From Brucella pituitosa (GTDB lineage: Bacteria > Pseudomonadota > Alphaproteobacteria > Rhizobiales > Rhizobiaceae): DNA of 64,000 nucleotides. Where the stretch lies: contig NZ_PYSY02000003.1 of the NCBI RefSeq assembly GCF_003049685.1, positions 186,001 through 250,000 of the forward strand. Direction: 5' to 3'. Shown in pieces: positions 36,169 through 45,284 of this stretch (position 1 is its first letter; each line of letters starts with the position of its first letter). The translations under genes and the position numbers were made by a program. The notes beneath the pieces were generated by a model that saw nothing but the letters and a program-made list of their open reading frames with translations, did not search any database and was not told where the DNA came from.

Positions 36169-39100
36169 ATGCGTATAAGAACCATTCAAGAAAAGATCAT
36201 TCACTATTCTCTGTCGCATCAAGACGATCCCACCTACAATATGGGGTTGTGCTTACATTTTTGCGGCCCACTCGATCTACTGATGTTCAAGGAAAGCGTA
36301 ATAGAAATTATCAGCGCATCACCCATATATAGTTTAAACTTTGTTCTTGATGGTAAGAATATAGTTCAGATTGAACGGAATGATCGCTTACGGCTGCAAT
36401 TTGATGATATGGATATATCTCAGCTTTATGAACGCGATGCAGATGAATTCGTGACTTCGGATGCACAAATTTTACTTAAAAAACGTTTCGATCTAACCAA
36501 CGACCCTCTCATTCGGTTGCGTTTCTATTGGCATAGTTCACAAAGCTTCTATGTCGCTTTTGTTCTCCATCACTCTATCGGAGATGCCTTTAGCGCTTAT
36601 TCTCACTTTAGAAAAATTGTTGAAGTCTACACTGCAAGAAAAACGGGTGCTCTAATCAACCCGTACATTGCCAGCGAGACAGATGAGGACGCGACGAAAC
36701 CGGATAGTATTGCGCGGTCTGTTGAAGCTCTTCGAAAATTTATCAATGGAGCGACAAGCGGTGTGCTCAATGCAGATGCAGATGCACCAAATGTTGAGTC
36801 ATGTCGCCGAACAGTTGTGTTGCTGAATAAAACTGAAAAGACCGCTTTTTGCGACTGTGCTGAGCGCCTTCATATCCGAAAGAGCACTCTAAGCCTTGCT
36901 TATTTTGCACTCGTCCGCGCACGTGTGCGCGGACAGCGGCAATTTGTGATCACATTGCCCTTTAGCGGTCGTACTCGGAATAACAAGAATTTTCTCGGCT
37001 GCTTTGTGAACGTATTACCGCTGTTCGTCGATCTTGATGCTAGTGAGACAATCGAGGCACTTTGTGCCAGTATTGATTGTCAATTGCGCTTCCTCATGCG
37101 GCATCAGCACATAACGATTGAAGATCATGCTGACCAATTGTTCCAGGAAAAAAACATTGGTGCTTTGCGACAAATCTATAATGCAGTCTTCACATATTAT
37201 TCCAGCGAAATGGCTCCATTTTTCCCACAGGTAACCACGCGAGTATTACCGCTAGCCTCTCCCAATTTTAGCTATCCGATTAGCTGGGTCACTTGGGATG
37301 TTGGTGATAACATTCACATCGAAATCAACTCATCTAGCGTACTTTTTCAAGCTGCCGATTTGGAAGCGCATGTGCGGTCAGTTGCAATTGCTTTTAGTGC
37401 ATGTACGCGTATCGACGATATATTGCTTTATGGTGCAGTGAATTCGTTCCATAAGCAGTTTTTCGCTCAGGAACAGAGCCCGACAGAAACCATACCTGAT
37501 GTGTTTTCACGTCAGGTTGTGAGCACCCCTGACTTGATTGCGGTGACACATCGGGGACGGCACATTACTTATCGTGAACTCGATAAACTCGCTAACAGTT
37601 ATGCGGCAGGATTGACGGCGCATCTGAGTTCAAATCAGCACAAAGTGGTCATATGTATGGATCGCGGGCCGGAACAGATCGCCGCAATCCTTGGTGTTTT
37701 GAAAAGCGGACGTGCCTACGTACCGGTAGAGCCTCTAACACCAACAGACCGACTGGATTATATTCTCGAAGATTTAGATCTACCTCCCGTCGTCACACAA
37801 TCTGCTTTTTGGGAGAAATTCGCCAGCCTGCCGCGAGATCATGTCTTTCTTTTTGAGAACTTGGCTGCTGAGAGCTACGTTTCTGCCGCTGTAACGCCTG
37901 GAGACATTGCTTATGTGATCTTCACTTCCGGATCATCTGGCCGCCCGAAAGGTGTGCAGGTTTCGCATGGGAATGTCACACGGCTTTTCTCTGCAACTGC
38001 GAACAGATTTGGTTTTGGAAAAGAGGATATTTGGCTGCAATTTCACTCTTATGCTTTTGATTTTTCTGTTTGGGAGATTTTCGGCGCTCTTCTTTTTGGT
38101 GGCCGACTTGTCATCGCTGACTCTGATGATTGTAAAGATTGCGACAGTCTTTCCAGTCTCTTGATTGCTGAGGGTGTGACGGTGCTGAATCAGACACCAA
38201 CCGCTTTTATTCACCTCTCAAAGAGTATTTTGTCTCATCCGAAGATTAACCAAATGGCGTTGCGTCAGGTGATTTTTGGCGGGGAAAGGCTCAATCCGAA
38301 TACTCTGGCGGAATGGATTGAAAGTATCCCCCTGGAACGTACGCGTCTCACAAACATGTACGGGATTACCGAGACAACGATTCATGTCACCCATCATGAC
38401 ATTACAATAACCGATATCGCCGGATCGATCAGTAATATCGGCGGCCCTATTCAGGATCTCAGCCTATATATTATAAATGATGCCGGTACTTTGGCTCAAA
38501 TCAATCAGGTCGGTGAGATTGCGGTGGCAGGCCCCGGTGTCAGTCAAGGGTATCTGGTTAAGCCACAGTATCAGGACAATGTGTTCGTTCCAAATCCTGT
38601 CGAGCCTTTACGATTTTCATTGATGTATCGCACAGGAGACCTCGCTCGTTACGCTGCGGATGGTACGGTTCATTATATTGGTCGTCGCGATAGACAGGTG
38701 CAATTGCGTGGTTATCGGATCGAATTGTCGGAAATTGAGACCGCGCTCCTTCTGATTTCTGGCGTGCGAGCATGCAGTGTTAACTGCTTTACATTTCCCA
38801 ATAGTGAGAAGAGGCTGGTCGCTCACTATGTTACCAAAAGTTGGTTTGATCCTGCGTATATACGCGAGAGGGTGAGACGACATCTGCCAATCTATATGAT
38901 CCCAGCGTATTTCGTTGCGCTGAACGAATTGCCCATGACTTTAAACGGTAAAATAGATCAGCTTTATCTTGAGGCTGATTTTTTTGCGTCCTTAAAGCAG
39001 TCCACGCTTTCTATGCCATCCGCCAAGAATAATGATTTGGCTTTGCAAATAGCGTCAATATGGAGCGCTGTGCTCGGCCATGACGTACCTTCGCACCAAA

Positions 39101-39354
39101 CCGGCTTTTTTGATGCGGGGGGAGATTCATTAATGATGAATATACTCACACCACGTCTGCGGGAACTTCTACCTCAAGAAATTGCTCAACAGCTGAATGT
39201 CGCAATGCTGCTGGACCGCCCTACGATCCATGCCCAGGTAGAGCTTATTCGTAGCTTAAGTACTCTATGTGACACATCCCTTGCGATTGAGAGTAGAGCC
39301 CAGCAGCGACTGTCACGGCGACACCATTCTCGAAAGTGCGGAGGATTGCTATGA
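36169..39354 (+). CDS. Nonribosomal peptide synthetase, C-A-PCP, predicted Thr
   Basis: The 1061-residue protein is a single NRPS module. The condensation domain (~1-440) has LHHSIGDAF (HHxxxDG-type with Ala last). The adenylation domain (~440-950) has VIFTSGSSGRPKG, NMYGITETTIHVTH, YRTGDLARYAADGTVHYIGR, the hinge LRGYRIELSEIE and catalytic Lys in LNGKID. The carrier domain has GFFDAGGDSLMMN with the phosphopantetheine Ser near residue 986. Reading the specificity pocket gives D-F-W-N-I-G-M-I-H plus Lys, one residue from the known threonine code. A C domain with no upstream carrier suggests that it acylates Thr (starter condensation). I start at ATG 36169, eight bases after GGGAGG. It is more A+T-rich than the metabolic operons. 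The next gene overlaps by 4 bp. Confidence 0.93.
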   Translation: MRIRTIQEKIIHYSLSHQDDPTYNMGLCLHFCGPLDLLMFKESVIEIISASPIYSLNFVLDGKNIVQIERNDRLRLQFDDMDISQLYERDADEFVTSDAQILLKKRFDLTNDPLIRLRFYWHSSQSFYVAFVLHHSIGDAFSAYSHFRKIVEVYTARKTGALINPYIASETDEDATKPDSIARSVEALRKFINGATSGVLNADADAPNVESCRRTVVLLNKTEKTAFCDCAERLHIRKSTLSLAYFALVRARVRGQRQFVITLPFSGRTRNNKNFLGCFVNVLPLFVDLDASETIEALCASIDCQLRFLMRHQHITIEDHADQLFQEKNIGALRQIYNAVFTYYSSEMAPFFPQVTTRVLPLASPNFSYPISWVTWDVGDNIHIEINSSSVLFQAADLEAHVRSVAIAFSACTRIDDILLYGAVNSFHKQFFAQEQSPTETIPDVFSRQVVSTPDLIAVTHRGRHITYRELDKLANSYAAGLTAHLSSNQHKVVICMDRGPEQIAAILGVLKSGRAYVPVEPLTPTDRLDYILEDLDLPPVVTQSAFWEKFASLPRDHVFLFENLAAESYVSAAVTPGDIAYVIFTSGSSGRPKGVQVSHGNVTRLFSATANRFGFGKEDIWLQFHSYAFDFSVWEIFGALLFGGRLVIADSDDCKDCDSLSSLLIAEGVTVLNQTPTAFIHLSKSILSHPKINQMALRQVIFGGERLNPNTLAEWIESIPLERTRLTNMYGITETTIHVTHHDITITDIAGSISNIGGPIQDLSLYIINDAGTLAQINQVGEIAVAGPGVSQGYLVKPQYQDNVFVPNPVEPLRFSLMYRTGDLARYAADGTVHYIGRRDRQVQLRGYRIELSEIETALLLISGVRACSVNCFTFPNSEKRLVAHYVTKSWFDPAYIRERVRRHLPIYMIPAYFVALNELPMTLNGKIDQLYLEADFFASLKQSTLSMPSAKNNDLALQIASIWSAVLGHDVPSHQTGFFDAGGDSLMMNILTPRLRELLPQEIAQQLNVAMLLDRPTIHAQVELIRSLSTLCDTSLAIESRAQQRLSRRHHSRKCGGLL

Positions 39355-42254
39355 CCACAACTTCTCATGAAATAGCTATTATTGGAATTGGATGTCGTTT
39401 TCCTGAAGCTGAAACTGTTGACGAGTTCTGGAAACTTCTAACCAAGCGGCACTCTGTCATGCGTCCGACTGGTCGAATAAACGGAACCCAGTTGGGGTTT
39501 GTAGATGTTCAGACTCCAATTCCTGATATTGACCTTTTCGATGCACCCTTTTTTCGAATGTCAGCGTATGAAGCGACTTTAACCGACCCGCAGCATCGCA
39601 TGTTTCTTGAATGTGCCTATCAGGCGCTAGAGAACGGTGGATATGCTGGAAATACTGCCGGTTGCGCTGTCGGGGTTTTCGGCTCGACGAGTTTCAGTAC
39701 ATACCTTTTCAATAACATTCTCAAGAGTTGTCAGCGAGAAACAGCGGATAACTACCAGATACTGATTCATAACGATAAAGATTTCCTTGCCAGCAGGGTT
39801 TCATATAGTCTTGATCTGCGCGGCCCCGCAATTACGATCCAGACAGCATGTTCCAGTTCGCTTGTTGCCACCCATCTCGCCTGCCAAAGCATTCTTGTTG
39901 GTGAGTGTGAGATGGCACTTGCTGGCGGTGTTAGTCTGAGCCTGCCACAAGATGCCGGTCATATCCACAAACCCGGAGGTATTCTCTCCGATCAGCCGAG
40001 TTGTCGGGCCTTTGATGCCGACGCTGCTGGCACTGTTAAGGGCAATGGTTGCGGTGTCATACTGCTCAAAGCGTATACAGCTGCTGTCGCAGATGGCGAT
40101 CAGATCATTGCTGTGATCCGGGCTACTGCCATCAATAACGATGGCGGTGAAAAGGCAAATTTCATGTCTCCAACAGTCCGGGGACAAGCATCAGTCATTC
40201 GCGAGGCGATTGAGGTGGCTGAAATTGCGGTCGATGAACTGGATTATATCGAAACTCATGGTACCGGAACAAAGTTGGGAGACATGGTTGAAGCCGAGGC
40301 ACTTGCCATGGCCTTATCCGGCAGAAAGGGGCACACGGTTCGACTGGGCACGTTAAAGCCAAACATCGGTCACCTTGATGCAGCAGCAGGCATTGCCGGT
40401 GTTATCAAGGCTGCTATGGTGCTTGACCGGCAAGCCATACCTGCTGCGGCCAGCTTTGACACGGCAAATCCTGACCTCAATTTGGAAGGTAAGGGATTTC
40501 TCATAGTGAGCGGCTCTATGTTGCAAGAGCATAGCATTCGCCATGCTGGCGTTAGCTCTTTTGGTGTTGGTGGCACGAATGCACATATCGTGATGGCCTC
40601 CCCTCCACGCAGGCAATACCCTCCCTGTAATAGATGTGAGCTTTTTCTTCTCTCAGCCCAAAGTGAAACAGCTCTTTTTGATCTTGCTAACCGCACAGCG
40701 TCCATAATCGAGAATAATGAGTGGCGGCTCATCGATATTGCATACACGTTGGCATGCCGCAGGACATTCTGGCCTGTTCGTGTTGCATTTGTTGCCCAAA
40801 CACTTGATGACCTGCTCACCCAGTTGCGATCGGTGGAACAACTCTTGTTGCGAGTACCTTCGGATACGACGGACACGCTTACCGCTTTTGGCACCCGTTG
40901 GTGCCGTGGTACAGACGCTGATTTCATGTCATTGTTCGCTGAATGCCCGACAGTTTGCTTACCCTTACCGGGCTATGGTTTTGATCGTAAATCATATTGG
41001 ATTGAGCCGGACGACACGGACACACCCAACAAAGATAAGCCGGTCAGCCAAAAGCTAGTCCCACAAGGCGGCACGCTGGCAAGCCTCCTGGAACTTGCAA
41101 CTATTAGACTTGGTGCTGAAAAAATTCAGCCGCATGTCGATTTCACGGAGCAAGGCGGCGATTCAATTATGCTTATCGACCTTCTGTTCGATATACAGGA
41201 GCGTTTTGGCATCGAAATTCCCGTATCCATAGCGATGCAACTAGGCACTCCGGCTGCCATTGCAAGGGAGCTGGATCACCGGCTTTCTCAAGTATCTGAC
41301 TCACCTCCAGAATTGTTGACCAAAGCCGTGCCTGCTGACACTGGGGCGAGTGAAGTGCGGGCGAAGCTTGTTTGCATCGTTCCTAGTCAGAAAAGGCGCA
41401 GCATAGTGCTGGTGCATCCAGCAGGTGGAACGATTTCAACCTATGTTGATCTCTGCGAGACGATCAGCGAAGAGGAGTATAGCGTTTATGGGATTCCGTT
41501 CCCGCGAGCTTTTTTAGTCTCGCCGGGCAATCTTACAATCACCGATCTCGCCCACCGCTATGTCGATGCTATCCATGAAAACCTCAAAGTGGAGAACTTG
41601 ATACTGGGCGGCTATTCCTTTGGCGGGAATGTCGCTTATGAAATGGCTCATATTTTTGCCGATAGATACGGTTACTCGCCTAATATTATGCTGTTTGACA
41701 GCCATCCGCCGCATGCGTACGGAACCAGTCTGGTTAGTGACGCAAAACTGGTCGAGACATTTGCGTTAATTATACACTCTGTAATGATACGTACCGGTGG
41801 TTTCACTGTTGCGACAGAAGATATTGCCAAAAGCTATCGTGGGCTGTCATTGGATGCGGCGATAGATAGGTTGCTCGCCGAAGGTATAGTTCCCATCGGA
41901 TTACAAGCTGATGATCTCGCTCGATTTTATCAAATTTGGGTCGTCAACCATTCCATGTTGTGCGGTCCTGGCCGTCGCGATCCTGCCCCGGTCAATACTG
42001 TTCTCTTCAACGTCGGAGTGTCAGAATGCCCACTGATCCTGCAGAATCTCGGCATCGCTCCGGTAGAACACAGTGCCTGGCAGAATTATATTACTGGATA
42101 TTTGCGGATCGAAAACCTACCTGGCGATCATTATACCGCCTTTACGATACCTGAGAACATCGCGTCAGCTCGAGATAAATTCCGTGCTTTGTTGAGTGAC
42201 GATTGGCTGTGGCAACCGCTCACTAAACAGCCACACACGGAGGCTATATTATGA
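39351..42254 (+). CDS. AT-less polyketide synthase, KS-ACP-TE
   Basis: The 967-residue protein starts in an ATGA overlap with the NRPS gene. Residues ~1-417 form a ketosynthase (IGIGCRFPEA, catalytic Cys in TACSSSLVATH, His in ETHGTGTKLGD and NIGHLDAAAG). A KS-AT linker (LFLLSAQSETAL...) follows, then directly a post-AT linker (VCLPLPGYGFDRKSYW, ~538-551), with no acyltransferase between them. A carrier domain follows with the Ser in EQGGDSIML (~604), and a C-terminal thioesterase (~690-950) with LGGYSFGGNVAYE (GxSxG) and a His in PGDHY. It would extend the NRPS-bound aminoacyl chain by one malonyl unit supplied in trans and release it. No KR or other reducing domain is present. Confidence 0.92.
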   Translation: MTTTSHEIAIIGIGCRFPEAETVDEFWKLLTKRHSVMRPTGRINGTQLGFVDVQTPIPDIDLFDAPFFRMSAYEATLTDPQHRMFLECAYQALENGGYAGNTAGCAVGVFGSTSFSTYLFNNILKSCQRETADNYQILIHNDKDFLASRVSYSLDLRGPAITIQTACSSSLVATHLACQSILVGECEMALAGGVSLSLPQDAGHIHKPGGILSDQPSCRAFDADAAGTVKGNGCGVILLKAYTAAVADGDQIIAVIRATAINNDGGEKANFMSPTVRGQASVIREAIEVAEIAVDELDYIETHGTGTKLGDMVEAEALAMALSGRKGHTVRLGTLKPNIGHLDAAAGIAGVIKAAMVLDRQAIPAAASFDTANPDLNLEGKGFLIVSGSMLQEHSIRHAGVSSFGVGGTNAHIVMASPPRRQYPPCNRCELFLLSAQSETALFDLANRTASIIENNEWRLIDIAYTLACRRTFWPVRVAFVAQTLDDLLTQLRSVEQLLLRVPSDTTDTLTAFGTRWCRGTDADFMSLFAECPTVCLPLPGYGFDRKSYWIEPDDTDTPNKDKPVSQKLVPQGGTLASLLELATIRLGAEKIQPHVDFTEQGGDSIMLIDLLFDIQERFGIEIPVSIAMQLGTPAAIARELDHRLSQVSDSPPELLTKAVPADTGASEVRAKLVCIVPSQKRRSIVLVHPAGGTISTYVDLCETISEEEYSVYGIPFPRAFLVSPGNLTITDLAHRYVDAIHENLKVENLILGGYSFGGNVAYEMAHIFADRYGYSPNIMLFDSHPPHAYGTSLVSDAKLVETFALIIHSVMIRTGGFTVATEDIAKSYRGLSLDAAIDRLLAEGIVPIGLQADDLARFYQIWVVNHSMLCGPGRRDPAPVNTVLFNVGVSECPLILQNLGIAPVEHSAWQNYITGYLRIENLPGDHYTAFTIPENIASARDKFRALLSDDWLWQPLTKQPHTEAIL

Positions 42255-42769
42255 TGCTGGATCCGTTTTCTATCAATTTAATTATTGTATCAATCATAGT
42301 TTTTGCCATCCACAATATTGAAGAAACCGTCGGCATCGAAGGGTGGATGGCAGCAAAATTTCCACCGCGGATCGCGCAACGCTATAGGAAAAAACCGTTC
42401 TTCATAGCGACCTTCCTGCTTTGGATCGCTTACAGTACTGTCGCTTTGATAGCGGTCTGTTCAGGCAAGACTACCGCTCTCCTACTTTTTACCCTCGCCT
42501 TTGCTGCTATCGTCGCCAATGGGCTTTTTCATGTCCTTGCCGTGCCAGTGTTTCACAAAATCTCGCCTGGCTTCTGGAGTGCGATTGTCTTGATCTTGCC
42601 GTTGGGCGGATTGTTCGCATGGCACACTGTCAATATTGGTCTCATGACACTGCCCCAAGCAGTACTGGCTTTTCTGGCTGGAACAGTCGTTCAGGTGCCA
42701 TTGGCCGCCGCCGCTATCTTCATCGCCAATTTAGTGGTTGGGCCGAAGAAAAAGGACATTTTAAAATGA
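42251..42769 (+). CDS. HXXEE-domain membrane protein
   Basis: The 172-residue protein has about five hydrophobic segments. Near the N-terminus it carries HNIEETVGIEGW, the His-x-x-Glu-Glu motif that names the HXXEE family, plus a later conserved NGLFHVL. Family members are membrane proteins of unknown function; the conserved His and Glu could bind a metal or act catalytically. It overlaps the PKS gene by 4 bp and the following FolD-like gene by 4 bp, so it is very likely a working part of the biosynthetic operon, perhaps tailoring, exporting or giving resistance. Confidence 0.85.
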   Translation: MMLDPFSINLIIVSIIVFAIHNIEETVGIEGWMAAKFPPRIAQRYRKKPFFIATFLLWIAYSTVALIAVCSGKTTALLLFTLAFAAIVANGLFHVLAVPVFHKISPGFWSAIVLILPLGGLFAWHTVNIGLMTLPQAVLAFLAGTVVQVPLAAAAIFIANLVVGPKKKDILK

Positions 42770-43779
42770 CCCTTACGCTAGACGGCAACAAGATTGCGAC
42801 CGACCTGTTGCAAATGGTCAAACAGCAAAACGATACAATTTTCAATCAATTCGGTTCCCGGCCTCGGCTGGCAATTGTTTCCATTGCCAATGGCAATTTG
42901 ATGACTGAAACCGCGTTGGATTTGCATAGAATTTGCGCTAGTCGTGCCGGGTGTGACATAGAAAACATCAATCTCCCGGACGACACGTCCCAGAAACAAC
43001 TTTGCTCTCGCATTAGCGAGTTAAATGTCTGCAAGAGCATTACAGCGATCTTGGTGTTGCAACCGTTGCCGGTCGCAATTGACGTCGTCTCGGTGATAAA
43101 TACGATCCTTCCGGAGAAGGAAGCTGAGGGTCTGCACCCTACTAACCTTGCCCGCCTTTTTCCGACCAGCCTCCAATCGTTCGATTTTGACATCTGCGTT
43201 CCACAAGCACTGAAACTCCTCCTCAGTGCTTACGGACTTTATGAATCTGGCAAACATTGGGTCATTCTTGCGCAGACTGAGTTGTCCGAAAGCGACATTA
43301 TAGCCAGCACTAATATTCGCGCTGCATCCGTCGGTGCTCTGCCTCCTAACTCAACAATTTCGTTGATTGCGCCTGATTACTCCGACGCGCGACGAATATG
43401 CCAGACAGCTGACGGAATCTTTGTTACTAGCCGCGAGATTCACTGGTTCGACGATAATTGGATTAAGCCTGGAGCAATTGTGGTCGACTTTCTTGCCAGC
43501 ATGGTCGGAGAACGCTACCACCCATTGAATCCGGACAAGAAGCTGCCGTTGTTAAAAGGCTCTGTCAATGCGGCAGCGATTAAGGGTAAGGCAGGATATT
43601 TTGCCCCTGTAGTCGGTGGCGTCGGTCCCATGCTGATAGGCAGCTTGTTTTATAACTGCATGCTCATGCACGCCCACAAGTTCCCGATCAAGACCCTTGA
43701 TGCTTTCGATGTCATCGATGAGTTGTATCCACCGGCCAGAATCCAAATTCTGAAGCGCAACACACTGGGTTCGGCCTAA
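42766..43779 (+). CDS. FolD-like protein lacking the canonical catalytic residues
   Basis: The 337-residue protein follows the FolD (methylene-THF dehydrogenase/cyclohydrolase) layout: LTLDGNKIATDLL, ILVLQPLPVAIDVV, LPEKEAEGLHPTNLARL, GAIVVDF and the signature VVGGVGPMLIG. The cyclohydrolase residues are changed. The YxxxK Lys is replaced by Leu in the ALDLHRIC segment, the Gln of VQLPLP is displaced (VLQPLP), and the Asp of DVDG is Glu (EAEG). The NADP-binding GRSxxVGxP loop is replaced by AQTELSESD. It therefore keeps the fold but probably not the housekeeping reaction. It may be a tailoring enzyme or a folate/one-carbon ligand binder in the NRPS-PKS pathway. The start ATG overlaps the previous stop (ATGA). 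Confidence 0.85.
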   Translation: MTLTLDGNKIATDLLQMVKQQNDTIFNQFGSRPRLAIVSIANGNLMTETALDLHRICASRAGCDIENINLPDDTSQKQLCSRISELNVCKSITAILVLQPLPVAIDVVSVINTILPEKEAEGLHPTNLARLFPTSLQSFDFDICVPQALKLLLSAYGLYESGKHWVILAQTELSESDIIASTNIRAASVGALPPNSTISLIAPDYSDARRICQTADGIFVTSREIHWFDDNWIKPGAIVVDFLASMVGERYHPLNPDKKLPLLKGSVNAAAIKGKAGYFAPVVGGVGPMLIGSLFYNCMLMHAHKFPIKTLDAFDVIDELYPPARIQILKRNTLGSA

Positions 43780-43903
43780 TGGCGCACTCCAGTGTCATTC
43801 GGGCACTCTGCTAACGGCGAAAAGGGGTAACCTCATCAGCCATTGACCTAACGGTCTCGAAGAGCGCTTAGAGAAAAATTATCGGCAAGTGTTCGAGATA
43901 TAT

Positions 43904-44665
43904 ATGATTGAAGTCCATCAGCACATCCTAACCGATATTCTCGTTCCTATGAGAGAGCAGGCGTGTGAGAACTCGTTGCCCTTTTTCACATCACTTTTTC
44001 TAGGTTCTATTTCGCCTGATGTTACACTGTGTTTTGCGCAGTTCGATGCTGACCGATTTGACACCACTGCCGAAGGTTTCAATCAAATCATTGCTCAAGC
44101 TGGTCTCTCTCATGCGGTACGGAAACGTCAGATTGAATTCTATGCAGGGCGTTGCTTGGCGCGTTGCGCAATCGGAATTCATAAACTGCCGCGTGGAGCA
44201 ACTGGTGCACCTGTCTGGCCTGTTGGCCGAACAGGTGCCATCAGTCATATCGCTCAAAGTGTGGCATTAATTGAGGGGGTACGAAACCGCCGCTTGGGGG
44301 TGGATGTCCAGGAAATCTTACATGGGACAGAACTGCAGGCCGTATCATCACTTGCGTTGAACGCAAATGAACGTACTTGGTTGGAGGGAGAACCGCTACT
44401 TCGGCAAACGGAGCTGATCACAATCGCCTTTTCTGCCAAGGAAGCAGTATTTAAGGCTCTCGCTGCTGAGATCGACGGGCGACCAGACTTCTGCGTCGCG
44501 GAGATGCTACCCCTTACAGGGAGGTTGAATACTCTGCGCCTGCAACTGGTAACACCACTAGCGGATCATCTGCCGATAGGTACGATCTTAAAAGCGTATT
44601 TTGGCTGGTTTGAAGATGAGGTCATAACTTGGATAGATGAGACTCGTCCTACCTGTCTCTTATGA
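43904..44665 (+). CDS. 4'-phosphopantetheinyl transferase, EntD-like
   Basis: The 253-residue product has the two Mg-binding motifs of Sfp/EntD-type transferases, RRLGVDVQEI and FSAKEAVFKALA (the WSxKE-A-xxK motif). It transfers phosphopantetheine from CoA to carrier-domain Ser residues and would activate the PCP and ACP of the two synthases upstream. The gap after the FolD-like gene is 124 bp, so it may have its own promoter. I start at ATG 43904; a GTG five codons earlier (43889) is also possible and neither has a strong ribosome-binding site. Confidence 0.88.
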   Translation: MIEVHQHILTDILVPMREQACENSLPFFTSLFLGSISPDVTLCFAQFDADRFDTTAEGFNQIIAQAGLSHAVRKRQIEFYAGRCLARCAIGIHKLPRGATGAPVWPVGRTGAISHIAQSVALIEGVRNRRLGVDVQEILHGTELQAVSSLALNANERTWLEGEPLLRQTELITIAFSAKEAVFKALAAEIDGRPDFCVAEMLPLTGRLNTLRLQLVTPLADHLPIGTILKAYFGWFEDEVITWIDETRPTCLL

Positions 44666-44761
44666 AGCTGCAAGCCGGAAGCCCATAAATTCCACGTCGA
44701 GGGTCATTTTCAGAAGGAGGCTGCACTGAATATCAGGCGGCGGCCGCATTGCCAATCGGGA

Positions 44762-44884
44762 TTACCTCTTTCCAATGCGCTCCATATCCAGAACTGCATC
44801 AAGTAACTCTAATGAATTGAAAGCACCGGATGCATAGATCGTGCGTGTGCCTAGATCATAGCACACCATGACGAATGGATCTGA
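44762..44884 (-). pseudogene. C-terminal fragment of an unknown protein
   Basis: One minus-strand frame reads DPFVMVCYDLGTRTIYASGA then FNSLELLDAVLDMERIGKR and a stop at 44762. It looks like the natural end of a soluble protein, whereas the other frames are full of stops. The upstream part is replaced by the IS6-family remnant. I do not recognise the family. Confidence 0.3.
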
Positions 44885-44934
44885 TGTGTGTTCCCTATCC
44901 TAGGAAGATTGTCGGCTGGCACGATAGGCGCTGC

Positions 44935-45280
44935 ACGCCGTTTCTTTAAGAAAGCTATCACAAGCAATGGCGTTCTGCACAAGATTGTCGTTGATAAAAG
45001 CGGAGCGAATTTGGGTGGAGCGCAGGCGATAAATGCAATCCTGAAATTACCGGCACAAGCAAAGCGATTGAAATCCTGCAGGTCAAATACCTCAGCAACA
45101 TCCTTGAACAGGACCATCGTTTCATCAAGAGGATCGCCAGGCAGATGCTGGGCTTCAAGGCTTTTCATTCAGCCTCAGCAATAATCGCAGGCATTGAAGT
45201 GGCACACATGATCCGTAAAAACCAATTTACAAATGACATTCGTTCGCCATTCAAAGTGTTTGCGGAGCTCGTAGCCTCAG
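44935..45280 (+). pseudogene. IS6-family transposase C-terminal remnant
   Basis: The sequence RRFFKKAITSNGVLHKIVVD, KSGANLGGAQAINAIL reads in one frame. After a shift near 45048 it continues TGTSKAIEILQVKYLSNILE, DHRFIKRIARQMLGFKAFHS, GIEVAHMIRKNQF and FKVFAELVAS in another. It lacks its N-terminal half and terminal repeats. It closely resembles the end of the element at 10381-11061. Its 3' end runs directly into a chrA fragment, so it marks the right border of the biosynthetic island. Confidence 0.8.
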
Positions 45281-45284
45281 CGTT

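Noticed and set aside
42421..42765. In-frame extension upstream of the FolD-like gene
   Set aside because: It lies entirely over the HXXEE gene; the ATGA overlap start gives a FolD-like N-terminus.
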